Notes: a model not told the origin generated them from the letters alone. A stretch of DNA of 64,000 bases from Streptomyces sp. WMMB 322 (GCF_900090145.1 NZ_FMHI01000001.1:558001-622000); one strand, 5' to 3'; positions 51,573-60,003 are shown, counted from the first letter of the stretch. Translations and numbers: made by a program.

Positions 51573-53093
51573 GTGAACCACATCACCCTGTCCCTTATGG
51601 ACCCTCAGTCGCCCTTGGTGACCATGCGCTGCCGGAGTTACGCCGGATTCGCCGGTCGGCTCGCCGGCATCAAGGGCCGTACGTCTACCGCCATCGACGG
51701 CAGTGCCGATGCTGCCTCAGCGCTGACAGGACTCGCGGCAGCCAGTGCACTGACCTGCAAAGGTGAGCCGCCCCTCACGGGAGAGATTCAGTACGTGCCG
51801 ACCCGCGCGGCACGGGAGCGCGTCGGGGCCGAAGAAGATGGCATGTGGCCGCAGTCCGTAGCGGCTCGTCAGCGTAAGGCCATCCGCCGCACAACGGGTG
51901 CCTTGTTTACCTTTCCGCTGGAGAACCCCGAGCACTCGGATCCCACGCTGGAGGTCTTCACCACCGACTGGTCACCCAGCCCCGCGGCATGCGCCATCGC
52001 CGTGTATCCGGGGCACCCGCTGAGTTCTGGTCTGCCTGCCGGTCGCAGTTTTGCCTTCACGGGCCGGTACTGCCGCCATCCCCTTACCGGCGACCTGCTG
52101 CCGATCTGGACCGCTGCCTGGGTCAAGCCGGAATTCGGTACCGGTGCCGTCCTCGTCAACCCGGGGCACGACGGGGCTGACCTGGCCTTCGGCCGGGAGG
52201 TCGGCCTTCCCGTTCGCTTCGCCCTGGCTCCTGCCAGTCACGACGGCAGCCCGGAGACCTGGCTCACACCGCCCGTGGTGAAGGCCGGGACAGCCATTCG
52301 GACCGGAGCCACCGACGGGCTCGACGTACCAGCGGCACAAGCGGAGTACTTCCGCATCCTCGCGTCCCGTGAACTGGCCTGTGAATACACGGACTTCGGG
52401 GCGGGTTCCTTCGCAGTCGCCACGTTCACCGCTGAGGGCGCGGAAAAGATCCACTGGGATCAGGAGCGTCGTACTGTCGTGTCGGCCGGTCAGCAGGACG
52501 GCGGCAGCCTTGTGCAGGTGAATCCGAGGGCGATCCTCGCTGCACTGGACCCGATGACGCGTCAGGCAGAACTCAGCGTGGTAGGCCCGTCGTCCGCGAT
52601 CGAGTCCGATTTGCTGGCACTGAGGCTGCTGCTTGCCGAGCCGGAATCTGGGCCGATGCCTGAGCGCGCCCCCGACGTCGTGCTTGTCGGCCAGGTCACT
52701 GGGAAGTCCGATGGCGTCGAGCAGGACGTCCTCGAACTCACCATGCTGACGGCTGCGGCGGCTCAGGAAACCTTGTCCATCAAACCCCAGCAGTTGGAGA
52801 CTGCGCAGCGCTTCCTGGACGTGCACGCGGCTCTCGCCGAGTTGGGCCAAGTCCCGGACGGCGACGCCGAAGCCGCTACCGCGAAGGCTGCCGGTCAAGT
52901 CAAGAATCTTCTCCAGCGCGGGGACACCAAGCAAGCCTTCACGCACCTCTACCGGCTGCAAAAGACCCTGGCGAAGGGTGACACGCCTGTTGAGGGCGCG
53001 CTCGTTGCCTACGAGGCGCTCGCCTGGGTCGTCGCCGGACTGAACAGCCGCTATTCCCCCGACCAATTGGGTGCTGCCTGGGAACGCATCTGA
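51573..53093 (+). CDS. Leucyl-tRNA synthetase editing-domain (CP1) homologue
   Basis: The GTG at 51573 has GGAGAG 5 bases upstream; 506 residues. From residue 90 on, the order of blocks follows the CP1 region of LeuRS: MWPQSVAARQRKAIRRTTGA corresponds to WPERVK..QxNWIGRSEG, LEVFTTDWSPSPAACAIAV to xVFTTRPDTLFGATYMV, FTGRYCRHPLTGDLLPIW to TGxYAxNPxxGExIPIW, FGTGAVLVNPGHDGADLAFG to YGTGAIMAVPAHDxRDxEFA, and GTAIRTGATDGLDVPAAQA to VLxNSGxFDGLxxxEA. The Asp of HDxxD (203) is kept, while the RPDT of the threonine-rich loop is lost (TTDWSP). Neither the HIGH nor the KMSKS motif is present, so it cannot charge tRNA. The C-terminal 120 residues are helical. Possible roles: clearing mischarged tRNA (self-protection), or using aminoacyl-tRNA as substrate. 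Confidence 0.8.
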   Translation: MNHITLSLMDPQSPLVTMRCRSYAGFAGRLAGIKGRTSTAIDGSADAASALTGLAAASALTCKGEPPLTGEIQYVPTRAARERVGAEEDGMWPQSVAARQRKAIRRTTGALFTFPLENPEHSDPTLEVFTTDWSPSPAACAIAVYPGHPLSSGLPAGRSFAFTGRYCRHPLTGDLLPIWTAAWVKPEFGTGAVLVNPGHDGADLAFGREVGLPVRFALAPASHDGSPETWLTPPVVKAGTAIRTGATDGLDVPAAQAEYFRILASRELACEYTDFGAGSFAVATFTAEGAEKIHWDQERRTVVSAGQQDGGSLVQVNPRAILAALDPMTRQAELSVVGPSSAIESDLLALRLLLAEPESGPMPERAPDVVLVGQVTGKSDGVEQDVLELTMLTAAAAQETLSIKPQQLETAQRFLDVHAALAELGQVPDGDAEAATAKAAGQVKNLLQRGDTKQAFTHLYRLQKTLAKGDTPVEGALVAYEALAWVVAGLNSRYSPDQLGAAWERI

Positions 53094-53098
53094 CGCTC

Positions 53099-53131
53099 AG
53101 GTCGGCCGCGCCGAACCGGCGCGGCCGACCT
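53099..53131 (+). terminator. Perfect 14-bp hairpin after the last BGC gene
   Basis: aggtcggccgcgcc (53099-53112) pairs perfectly with ggcgcggccgacct (53118-53131) around gaacc. It begins six bases after the stop of the editing-domain gene and closes the plus arm of the cluster. No U-tract follows, as is common in Streptomyces. Confidence 0.8.
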
Positions 53132-53644
53132 GGCCTCACCCCGCTGACCTTGCTGACGCCGTGAGGGCTGGCCGCGGTGGAGTTGACCGTGGCGGTCGGA
53201 CTGTGTCCTGGGCATAGCAATCGAATGACAGGCCAAGTCAGAGGCGATGGCTCCGTAGCCATCAGTGACCGGCCAAGATCTGGGAAACGATCACTTGCGA
53301 CTTGGGGAACGATCTTCAGACGTCCGTAATGTTGCTGGTCAGACGTACTCGTGAACACCCAACCGCAGGTCAGAGCCCCCGTCGGAGAGGAGTTCCGGCG
53401 GGGGCTCTGCCGTGCCGTACAGCAGCGGAGTACGGCTGCTGCTGCGTTGGGTGACCTGACGCCCCCGGGATCTGCCGGACGTGGCAGTCGCCGTGTACGA
53501 GCGGCTGGGTGAGGCGCGGCGGCCCAAGCACGCCTGGAACCGGCTGAGTTGGGGGGACCTGGCTCCGGCGCGGCGGGCGTGCAGCGTCCCTGCGGCGTGG
53601 GTGTGAGGGGGCACCGGAGCCCTCCGGAGACCGGCCCGCAGGTT
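53132..53644. other. BGC right flank: repeat, no gene
   Basis: About 510 bases. It contains the right copy of the flanking repeat (53281-53368) and no supported gene. The short frames on both strands lack ribosome sites. Confidence 0.4.
53281..53368 (+). repeat. BGC-flanking direct repeat, right copy
   Basis: Direct counterpart of 34670-34757. Shared blocks are tgggaaacgatcact at the start, aacgatcttc in the middle and 30 identical bases from gttgctggtcagac to gtgaacaccc near the end. The copies are 18.6 kb apart and enclose the whole BGC. Confidence 0.75.
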
Positions 53645-54106
53645 TCAGTCCAGGCAGAACTCGTTGCCCTCGGGGTCGGCCATCACGATGAAGCCGGCGC
53701 TGAGCGGGGGAGCGGGCTCGTCGCGGCGCAGCCGGGTCGCTCCCAGCGCGACGAGCCGGTCGCACTCGGCTTCGAGCGCCGCCATCCGTTCCTCTCCCTC
53801 CAGGCCGGGAGCCGCGCGGACGTCGAGGTGGAGGCGGTTCTTGGCGACCTTGTCCTCCGGTACCTGCTGGAAGAACAGCCGCGGGCCGTGCCCGTCCGGG
53901 TCCTCGACGGCCGATCTCGTGTTGCGCTGCTCCTCGGGCACGCCCACCCGCGCGAGGAAGTCGTCCCACGCGGCCAGCACGTCGGCGCCTTCGGGCAGGT
54001 CGGCTCCGGGCGGGGCGGGGTGGATGTAGCCCAGCGCGTCGCGCCAGAACGTCGACAGTGCCCGCGGGTCGTGGGCGTCGAAGGTGACTTGGATGTGACG
54101 GCTCAT
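53645..54106 (-). CDS. VOC-family (glyoxalase/bleomycin-resistance fold) protein
   Basis: A 153-residue protein with two beta-alpha-beta-beta-beta units. The first starts IQVTFDAHDPRALSTFWRDALGY, the usual VOC opening with a metal-site position (here Gln/Thr side), and the C-terminal unit ends FIVMADPEGNEFCLD, with the conserved DPEGNEFC and a Glu ligand. HLDVRA in the middle supplies the second-unit His. These proteins bind small molecules or metals; the specific activity is unknown. It lies four bases after the DinB gene in the same direction, a pairing seen often in Streptomyces. Confidence 0.9.
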   Translation of the reverse strand: MSRHIQVTFDAHDPRALSTFWRDALGYIHPAPPGADLPEGADVLAAWDDFLARVGVPEEQRNTRSAVEDPDGHGPRLFFQQVPEDKVAKNRLHLDVRAAPGLEGEERMAALEAECDRLVALGATRLRRDEPAPPLSAGFIVMADPEGNEFCLD

Positions 54107-54110
54107 CGGG

Positions 54111-54689
54111 TCACTCCGTTCGAAGTGGGTTCGTGTGCAGGTAGAGGTCGCGCAGGAGGCATACCTCGGAAAGGTGGTGGATCAGCTCGCGGTGGATGTG
54201 CAGCACCAGATCGGCCATGGTCAGTTCGGGGTAGGGCTCCTCCGGGCCGACCGGGGACCGGAGTCCGCTCTCACCGAGCGCCCGTACCCCGGCCAGCCAG
54301 ACATCGAGCTGGGTCCTGAGCTGGTCCAGCGCGGTGGCCGCGTCTCCGGCGTACTCCCAGGTCTCGTACGAGGCGGCGGGCGCGCCGAAGTGCGAGGCGT
54401 TGCGTGCGGCGAGCACGCCGACGAGAACGTGACCGAGCCGCCAGGCGATCGTGGTGAACGGTGTCGGGACCGGTTCGGGGAATGCGTAGTCGATGGTGAA
54501 TTCCCCGGCACCGGCTGTGACGGGCGCCTTCGATGTGCCGCGCGGCCGCACGCTCCAGGCGTTTGGTACAGGCGACCAGAAGTACTCGTCGTCGGAGAGG
54601 CCTTCGAGCCGCTCCCGGAGCTGATGGTTCCAGTGGAACTGCCACTGCTCGCACAGGGTCCGGTTCCATCCGGATTCGGATGTGTCCAT
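54111..54689 (-). CDS. DinB-family protein
   Basis: The ATG at 54689 gives 192 residues. The protein has the four-helix DinB/YfiT layout: WQFHWNHQLRERLEGLSDDE supplies the first metal-site His, ITWRLGHVL-like TIAWRLGHVLVGVL the second, and VLHIHRELIHHLSEVCLLRDL the third (H-x-x-x-H). The WSVRPRG and PVPTPFTTIAWRLGH signatures are typical of the actinobacterial branch. Members are metal-dependent hydrolases or thiol transferases; most are uncharacterised. A palindrome lies 22 bases upstream of its start. It forms an operon with the VOC gene. Confidence 0.85.
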   Translation of the reverse strand: MDTSESGWNRTLCEQWQFHWNHQLRERLEGLSDDEYFWSPVPNAWSVRPRGTSKAPVTAGAGEFTIDYAFPEPVPTPFTTIAWRLGHVLVGVLAARNASHFGAPAASYETWEYAGDAATALDQLRTQLDVWLAGVRALGESGLRSPVGPEEPYPELTMADLVLHIHRELIHHLSEVCLLRDLYLHTNPLRTE

Positions 54690-54710
54690 GGAGGCACCCT
54701 GACACCGCTT

Positions 54711-54729
54711 GCGGACAGGTACTGTCCGC
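54711..54729. promoter_or_regulatory. Palindromic operator candidate for DinB-VOC operon
   Basis: gcggacag (54711-54718) and ctgtccgc (54722-54729) are perfect inverted arms around gta. The site is 22-40 bases upstream of the DinB start codon, where a repressor would block the promoter. DinB/VOC genes in Streptomyces are often controlled by YafY (WYL) or TetR regulators; none is encoded in view. Confidence 0.5.
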
Positions 54730-54829
54730 CTTCCTGGTCCCCTCGCCGATTGACGGCCGCGACGCCGGGGGATGTGAGGCGCTCGGGTGCTCTCGGACCG
54801 GGGATGCGCCGCCGGGGACCGGCGCGGTG

Positions 54830-56158
54830 TCAGCGCACGAGGCAGGGGCGTTTGCTGTCGAACGTCCAGCCGGGGACGAGGTGTTGCATCGCGGCGGAGT
54901 CGTCTCGCGAGCCCAGCGCCTTTTCCCGGTGGAGCTCGTGAGCAGCGAGGAGCCGGTCCATGTCGACTCCGACTCCGAGGCCCGGGGCGTCGGGCACGGC
55001 GATCTCGCCGTCGGCGATGCGGGGCGGGTCGGTGGTCAGCCGCTCCAGTCCTTCCTGCCAGATCCAGTGCGTGTCCAGCGCGTTGTACTCGCCGGGGGCC
55101 GCCGCACCGCAGTGGGTCACCATGGCGAGGGAGATGTCGAAGTGGTTGTTGGAGTGGCATCCCCAGGTGAGGCCCATCGCGTTGCACAGCTGAGCCACCC
55201 GTACCGACCCCTGCATGGTCCAGAAGTGGGGGTCGGCGAGGGGGATGGAGACCGACTGGAGGGCCAGGGCGTGGGTCAGCTGCCGCCAGTCCGTGGCGAT
55301 CATGTTGGTCGCCGTGGGCAGGCCGGTGGCGCGCCGGAACTCGGCCAGGATCTCCCGCCCCGAGTAGCCGTCCTCCGCTCCGCAGGGGTCCTCGGCGTAG
55401 GTGAGGGTGCCTACCAGCGGCCGGCACAGTTCGGTGGCCTCGCGCAGCGACCAGGCGCCGTTCGGGTCGAGCGTGATGCGGGCCTCGGGGAAGCGCTCCT
55501 TGAGCGCGCGCACGGCACGTACCTCCTCGGAGCCTTCCAGTACGCCGCCCTTGAGCTTGAAGTCGCGGAAGCCGTACAGGTCGTGGGCGGCCTCGGCCCG
55601 GCGGACGATCGCCGCGGGCGTGAGGGCCTCCTCGTGCCGGATGCGGTACCAGTCCACTGCCGAGCCTGGTTCGCGGACGTACTCCAGATCTGTGCGGCCC
55701 GGGTCGCCGACGTAGAAGAGGTAGCCGAGGACGCGCACGGAGGCCCGCTGCTGCCCGTCGCCGAGGAGGGCGGCGACGGGGACGTCGAGGTGCTGTCCGA
55801 GGAGGTCGAGCAGGGCCGACTCGACTGCGGTGACGGCGTGGACGGTCGTACGCAGGTCGAAGGTCTGGCTGCCCCGCCCTCCCGTGTCGCGTCCCGCGAA
55901 CCGGTCGCCGATCTCGCGCAGCACCCGCTTGTAGTCACCGGTCCTCGCCCCGACGACGAGGGGGCGGGCGTCGCGCAGGGTCTGCGTGATCTTCTCACCG
56001 CCCGGGACCTCACCGAGCCCCGTGCGTCCTTCGGAATCCTCGAGGACCACCACGTTGCGGGTGAAGTACGGGCCGTGCGCGCCGGAGAGGTTCAGCTCCA
56101 TGCAGTCCCGGCCGGCGACCGGGTAGACGGAGAAGCCGGTGACGGTCGGCTGCTTCAT
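54830..56158 (-). CDS. gudD: Glucarate dehydratase (enolase superfamily)
   Basis: A 442-residue enzyme that converts D-glucarate to 5-dehydro-4-deoxy-D-glucarate in the cytosol. The enolase-superfamily residues are in place: the acid-base pair K-x-K in [13 protein letters not shown], the metal ligands Asp in ITLDPNGAW, Glu in [12 protein letters not shown], Asn in [13 protein letters not shown], the Asp of [14 protein letters not shown], and the catalytic His in [12 protein letters not shown]. The opening [21 protein letters not shown] is specific to glucarate dehydratases. It lies downstream of a GntP-family permease gene in the same direction (168 bases apart), so uptake and first catabolic step are probably cotranscribed. 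Confidence 0.9.
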   Translation of the reverse strand: MKQPTVTGFSVYPVAGRDCMELNLSGAHGPYFTRNVVVLEDSEGRTGLGEVPGGEKITQTLRDARPLVVGARTGDYKRVLREIGDRFAGRDTGGRGSQTFDLRTTVHAVTAVESALLDLLGQHLDVPVAALLGDGQQRASVRVLGYLFYVGDPGRTDLEYVREPGSAVDWYRIRHEEALTPAAIVRRAEAAHDLYGFRDFKLKGGVLEGSEEVRAVRALKERFPEARITLDPNGAWSLREATELCRPLVGTLTYAEDPCGAEDGYSGREILAEFRRATGLPTATNMIATDWRQLTHALALQSVSIPLADPHFWTMQGSVRVAQLCNAMGLTWGCHSNNHFDISLAMVTHCGAAAPGEYNALDTHWIWQEGLERLTTDPPRIADGEIAVPDAPGLGVGVDMDRLLAAHELHREKALGSRDDSAAMQHLVPGWTFDSKRPCLVR

Positions 56159-56326
56159 GGCAGTGAACCTCCAGGTGAGCGGCGGCAGTTGGCTGCGGTG
56201 GGGCGGTGTGCGTGGTCGAGGTGCGGGTGGTGGGGCGTGCGCCGATCACCCGGGGTCCTTCCGTCCGCGTGCCGTCCGTGCCGTTCGGGCGGCGTGGTGG
56301 CGATGTGGCGTGGTGGCGGCGTGGCG

Positions 56327-57664
56327 TCAGAGGCTGAGGCCGTCGACGGCCCACTCGAGTGCCAGGACACCGCCGAGACCGAGGACGGCCAGGACGGTCG
56401 TGTAGGTGGTGCGGGCCTTGATGGCGTCGATGACCGAGAGGTTGAAGTACTCCTTGAACATCCAGAATCCGGGGTCGTTGACGTGCGAGAACGCGATCGA
56501 ACCGCAGGAGACGGCCAGCACCATCAGCTCGGGCTGGATTCCACTGCCGGAGAGCAGCGGCAGCACGACCCCCGACGCCGTGACGACGGCGACGGTCGCG
56601 GACCCCAGCGCGATACGGAGGATGACGGCGATGAGCCACGCGAGAATGATCGGCGAGATGGGCCATCCATGGGTGAGGTCCTTGATGTAGTCGGAGATGC
56701 CGCCGTCGACGAGGACCTGCTTGAAGGCGCCGCCGGCGCCGATCACGAGCAGGATCATCGCCATCGCCCTGGCCGCCGAGGAGCAGGAGGCGCTCACGTC
56801 CGCCAGGCTGCGTCCGGTCCGGGGCCCGAAGGCCCATATCGCCAGAACCAGCGTGAGCAGAAGCGCGATCGGGGCCGAACCGATGAACAGGACGAAGTTC
56901 AGCAGTGAACTCGGCCCGGAGACGGCCATGTCCGTGACCGCGGCGCCCGCGATCAGCACGACGGGGAAGAGGGCCACGGACAGGGACCACCCCAGGCCGG
57001 GCATCTCCTCTTCCTCGAACACGCGGTCACTGACGAGGCCTTCGGGGATGGAGGGGTTCATCGCCTTGACGAACGGGAGGCGGGGCCACATCAGGGCGAT
57101 GAGCGCACCGGCGGGCACGGCGATGAACAGCCCGTAGAACAGCGTCAGACCGACGGACGCGTGGAACGTTGCGGCCACGGCGACGGGGCCCGGGTGGGGC
57201 GGGAGGAAGCTGTGCATGGTGGAGAGCGCGATCGACATCGGAAGCCCGACCCACAGCAGGTTCTTCCCCGTGACCCGCACGATCGTGAACGCGATGGGCA
57301 CGATGATGACGAAGGCGACCTCGTAGAACATCGTGACGCCGATGAGCATGGCCGTCACCACCATGGCCACCTGCACCCAGCGGGGGCCGAACGCTCCGAG
57401 GAGCTTGCCGGCTATTCGCTGTGCGGCGCCGGAGTCCCCCATGACGCGGCCGACCATGGCGCCCAGGCCGATGGTGAGCATCGTGTCACCGATCTGGTCA
57501 CCGATGCCGCCGGCGAGGACCTCCGGGATCTTCGCCGTCGGGATTCCCTGGACGAGCGCGACGCCCACCGCCACCAGCAGCAGTGCGGCGAAGCCGTTGA
57601 GGCGCAGCTTCGTCATGAGGAAGAGCAGGATCAGAACGCTGATCCCGACTACGAGGAGAGGCAT
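56327..57664 (-). CDS. GntP-family sugar-acid permease
   Basis: A 445-residue membrane protein with about 12-14 helices. GNTP-family hallmarks include GLGAMVGRVMGDSGAAQRIA near the N-terminal third, the loop HSFLPPHPGPVAVAATF (the conserved PPHPGPVA motif) and the C-terminal CGSIAFSHVNDPGFWMFKEY. These carriers take up gluconate and related sugar acids by proton symport. The location just upstream of gudD makes glucarate or galactarate the likely substrate here, which is inference. The start at ATG 57664 is preceded by a TGAG context with no strong ribosome site. Confidence 0.9.
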   Translation of the reverse strand: MPLLVVGISVLILLFLMTKLRLNGFAALLLVAVGVALVQGIPTAKIPEVLAGGIGDQIGDTMLTIGLGAMVGRVMGDSGAAQRIAGKLLGAFGPRWVQVAMVVTAMLIGVTMFYEVAFVIIVPIAFTIVRVTGKNLLWVGLPMSIALSTMHSFLPPHPGPVAVAATFHASVGLTLFYGLFIAVPAGALIALMWPRLPFVKAMNPSIPEGLVSDRVFEEEEMPGLGWSLSVALFPVVLIAGAAVTDMAVSGPSSLLNFVLFIGSAPIALLLTLVLAIWAFGPRTGRSLADVSASCSSAARAMAMILLVIGAGGAFKQVLVDGGISDYIKDLTHGWPISPIILAWLIAVILRIALGSATVAVVTASGVVLPLLSGSGIQPELMVLAVSCGSIAFSHVNDPGFWMFKEYFNLSVIDAIKARTTYTTVLAVLGLGGVLALEWAVDGLSL

Positions 57665-57794
57665 CTCAGTTCCCCTTCGAACTGTGGGGGCCGGGGCGTG
57701 GGACGCGCCGGGGTACGGGTGGGGTGCGGTGCGTCAGGTGGTGCGGGAAGGCGGGCCCGGCAGCGCCGGTGCCGGTTCTGCGGCACTCACCTTC

Positions 57795-57810
57795 GTTCAG
57801 AATGTTGAAC
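57795..57810. promoter_or_regulatory. Operator-like palindrome upstream of gntP-gudD
   Basis: gttcagaatgttgaac has inverted arms gttca and tgaac around a six-base centre, and is directly followed by gcgctgaac, a third half-site. IclR and GntR-type regulators of sugar-acid catabolism bind sites of this kind; no such regulator is encoded in the window. Confidence 0.4.
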
Positions 57811-58434
57811 GCGCTGAACTCCTCGGCTGCGTGGGCGGGCGAGCCGGTGCCCGGTCCGGTGGCCGGACGGGCCCTCGGACACGTGGGCTGCGGCGCAGGG
57901 GCGAAGCTCTCGCCGTCAGGGAAGCGGAAGCTCGCGGCGAGGGAGGGCGGAGCGTCTCTGCCGACGTGGCCGCGGAGGCGTCCTGCGGCTTCTTTGGACC
58001 CCGCGTCGATCTGCGCCATGAATCCTCGCTCCGTACATGGACGGCGTTTATATATGAGAATGAAGGCTAAGATCGTGAACTCGCGTGGGTCAATGGGTGC
58101 GGAGCCGCGGATTCCCCCGGCGTGCGCGGGGGCGGGAGGAGGTCCGAGGCGGTACGGCAGCAGGCCCGTATCCCCCAATGCGTCGCCGCCGTACGGCAGT
58201 TGAGGCACAGGGGGAGCATGTCGCGCGGCGGACCTCGCCGGCTGGACGCACGGCGAGGGCGGTCGACGGCAACGGCAAGGGGTGCGACGGCCGTCCCGGA
58301 ATGCGCAGGACGCGCTGCGAGACCTGCACCGTCATGGCGGTCATGTGCCGTCACGACGGTCCCGCGCCGTCACGGCCGTCGGAGAGCCCCTGGTCCCGGC
58401 ATCGCAACTGCCCGTCCGGTGGCACCACTTGACG

Positions 58435-58464
58435 GCAGGGGCAGGGGCAGGGGCAGGGGCAGGG
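58435..58464 (+). repeat. Hexamer tandem repeat (gcaggg)5
   Basis: Five perfect copies of gcaggg, followed by cagggc. With five G runs on one strand it could form a G-quadruplex. It lies in noncoding DNA. Confidence 0.7.
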
Positions 58465-58605
58465 CAGGGCCCCGGGGCCGGTCGGTCAGGCCGTGCCCAC
58501 GAGGATGTGCCGAGCGTACGGTCGCGGTGCCGGCGCGCTCATGAGTGGCAACGCAGGGGAGTCCGGGGCTGCCGGTGTCCCGGGAGTTGTCCGGAGGGCG
58601 GACCG

Positions 58606-59097
58606 CTAGGAGCGGCCGTGGCCGCCGTGGGCTCTGCCGCGTTCGATGGTGCCGCCGTACTTCGCCTGGATCGGTCCCAGCTTCGACGGTTTCACCGTCA
58701 CCACGAGCCAGCGGGAGCCGACGAGGTAGGTGCCGCCGTAGTCCTTCGAGTAGTCCAGCCAGCCGCGCTTGGCGCGGTTGTCCTTGAACGTGACGAAGGT
58801 GTAGGTGGTCTTGCCAGACTTGCAGACGCCCAGGCGGTAGTCCTCGACCTTCTTCTGGATGTCGGCCTTGCACTTGAGTGCCGAAGCGAGCTTCTCCACC
58901 GTCGGAGGCTTGGAGGACTTCGCCACCGCGGCGGTGCCCGAGTCCCCGCTGCACCCGCCGAGCAGCGCGACGGCCGAGGCCGCCGCGAGTGCCGGGAGGG
59001 CGAGCCTGCCCAGCCGCCTCGGCCGGGCTCCCAGTGGCGCCCCCTCGTCGCGCCGCTGGGTGCTGCCGGCCTCGGCTGGTGACAACTGGTCTCTCAT
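58606..59097 (-). CDS. Putative lipoprotein
   Basis: The ATG at 59097 has GGGAG 7 bases upstream; 163 residues. The N-terminus is long and Arg-rich (GARPRRLGRLALPALAAAS) and ends in a lipobox LLGGC, so it should be exported and lipidated. The mature part contains two Cys (ALKCKADI and LGVCKSG, likely paired) and a compact domain with FVTFKDNRAKRGWLDYSKDY followed by VGSRWLVVTVKPSKLGPI. The domain resembles small extracytoplasmic proteins of unknown function in Streptomyces. The C-terminus is basic (ERGRAHGGHGRS). It stands alone. Confidence 0.75.
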   Translation of the reverse strand: MRDQLSPAEAGSTQRRDEGAPLGARPRRLGRLALPALAAASAVALLGGCSGDSGTAAVAKSSKPPTVEKLASALKCKADIQKKVEDYRLGVCKSGKTTYTFVTFKDNRAKRGWLDYSKDYGGTYLVGSRWLVVTVKPSKLGPIQAKYGGTIERGRAHGGHGRS

Positions 59098-59305
59098 CAG
59101 CGCTCCCTGGGACTGAGAAGGCCCCACGACTCTAGATCGCGTCCTCGGCGCGCGGGCGTCTTTGTCACCGTCGTGAAGGGTTACCGGCGCTGCCGGGGAG
59201 CAGTGTGTTCGATATGCTGAGCAGAGGGTATTTGGGGGTTTTTGTCCGTCGGTTGCACCATGGATGCAGCGGGACCGTAACTGCGACCGCCGGAGGTAGA
59301 GCACT
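59098..59305. other. Divergent intergenic region
   Basis: About 210 bases with promoters for the lipoprotein gene and for the small gene at 59306. The sequence tttgtcaccgtcgtgaagggttacc (from 59160) is relatively AT-rich, but no clear box was identified. Confidence 0.35.
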
Positions 59306-59554
59306 GTGCCGAAGTTCATGGACGTCACGCGCGGAATGACCGGCATCACGGCGGAACAGCTCGACGAGGCCCACCGGGCGGATCTGGCCGCCGAGCATGC
59401 CGAGGGCGTGCACTTCGAGCATGTCTGGGCCGACCCGGGAAGCGGGACCGTGTTCTGCCTGTCGGAGGCGCCCTCCGAGGACGCGGTGCGGCGCGTGCAC
59501 GAACTGGCCGGGCACCCCGTGGACGAGATTCACCCGGTGCCGCTCCGAGTGTGA
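59306..59554 (+). CDS. SCO4226-type small nickel-binding family protein
   Basis: An 82-residue protein (start GTG or TTG-like at 59306, ggaggtagagc upstream). MDVTRGMTGITAEQLDEAHR and LAAEHAEGVHFEHVWADPGS are diagnostic of the SCO4226/DUF4242 family, whose Streptomyces member binds nickel in a ferredoxin-like dimer. His and Asp residues near HFEHVW and HPVDEIHPV could form the metal site. It is followed 120 bases later by another small ferredoxin-like gene on the same strand. The physiological role of the family is unknown. Confidence 0.8.
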   Translation: MPKFMDVTRGMTGITAEQLDEAHRADLAAEHAEGVHFEHVWADPGSGTVFCLSEAPSEDAVRRVHELAGHPVDEIHPVPLRV

Positions 59555-59675
59555 GCGAAGGGGTGGTCCGCGTTGACGGAGGTCAGGAGCCCGGGCGGGA
59601 CGGGCCGGCGGCGGTCGGGCGGTGTCCTGACAGGTGCGACAGGAAACTGACAGAGCGCTGGCAGGAGGCAGTGTC

Positions 59676-59978
59676 ATGACATTCGTTCAGCTCATCGAGT
59701 ACGAGACGGACAGGCCGGAGGAACTCGACAAGATCTTCGATCAGTGGATGAAGGACACCGAGGGCAAGCGGACCGTGATGCACGAGATGCACGGTCAGGA
59801 CCGTGACAAGCCCGCCCACTTCGTCGACATCGTCGAATTCCCCTCGTACGAGGCGGCGATGGAGAACAGCAAGCTTCCCGGGACGCAGAAGAACGCGGAA
59901 CGGGTTCGCGAGCTGTGCACGTCGGAGCCCCGCTTCGTGAATCTGGAGGTGAAGCGCGAGGACATAAAGCAGAAGTGA
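59676..59978 (+). CDS. Small conserved protein, ferredoxin-like (ABM-type) fold likely
   Basis: The ATG at 59676 has AGGAGG 7 bases upstream; 100 residues. The order FVQLIEYETDRPEELDKIFD, TVMHEMHGQDRDKPAHFVDI, VEFPSYEAAMENSKL is the beta-alpha-beta pattern of dimeric alpha/beta barrel proteins (antibiotic-biosynthesis-monooxygenase-like). No catalytic residues can be assigned. Homologues are common in actinobacteria without known function. Probably expressed with the gene at 59306. Confidence 0.75.
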   Translation: MTFVQLIEYETDRPEELDKIFDQWMKDTEGKRTVMHEMHGQDRDKPAHFVDIVEFPSYEAAMENSKLPGTQKNAERVRELCTSEPRFVNLEVKREDIKQK

Positions 59979-60003
59979 CCTGAGAGTTGCAACCGGCTGC
60001 CCG

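Larger units (their letters stand above)
57665..58605. other. Intergenic region upstream of gntP, no convincing gene
   Basis: About 940 bases between the permease start and the end of the lipoprotein gene on the same strand. The minus frame from 58019 to 57666 (117 codons) would be coupled to the permease, but its Pro- and Ala-rich residues show no family. It also contains an operator-like palindrome (57795-57810), an AT-rich patch near 58040-58070 (gtttatatatgagaatgaag) that may hold a promoter, and a hexamer repeat (58435-58464). Confidence 0.45.

Noticed and set aside
51573..53093. MetRS-like hydrazine synthetase, known from N-N bond forming clusters
   Set aside because: The conserved blocks match the LeuRS CP1 editing region, and there is no cupin domain or MetRS catalytic motif.
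54533..56908. A 791-codon plus-strand frame across DinB, gudD and gntP
   Set aside because: Antisense to three clear genes; residues are Gly-, Arg- and Val-rich without motifs. Shadow of high third-position GC.
57666..58019. 117-codon frame directly upstream of gntP
   Set aside because: Although it ends next to the permease start, its residues are Pro-, Ala- and Arg-rich with no family resemblance, and the operator-like palindrome lies inside it.
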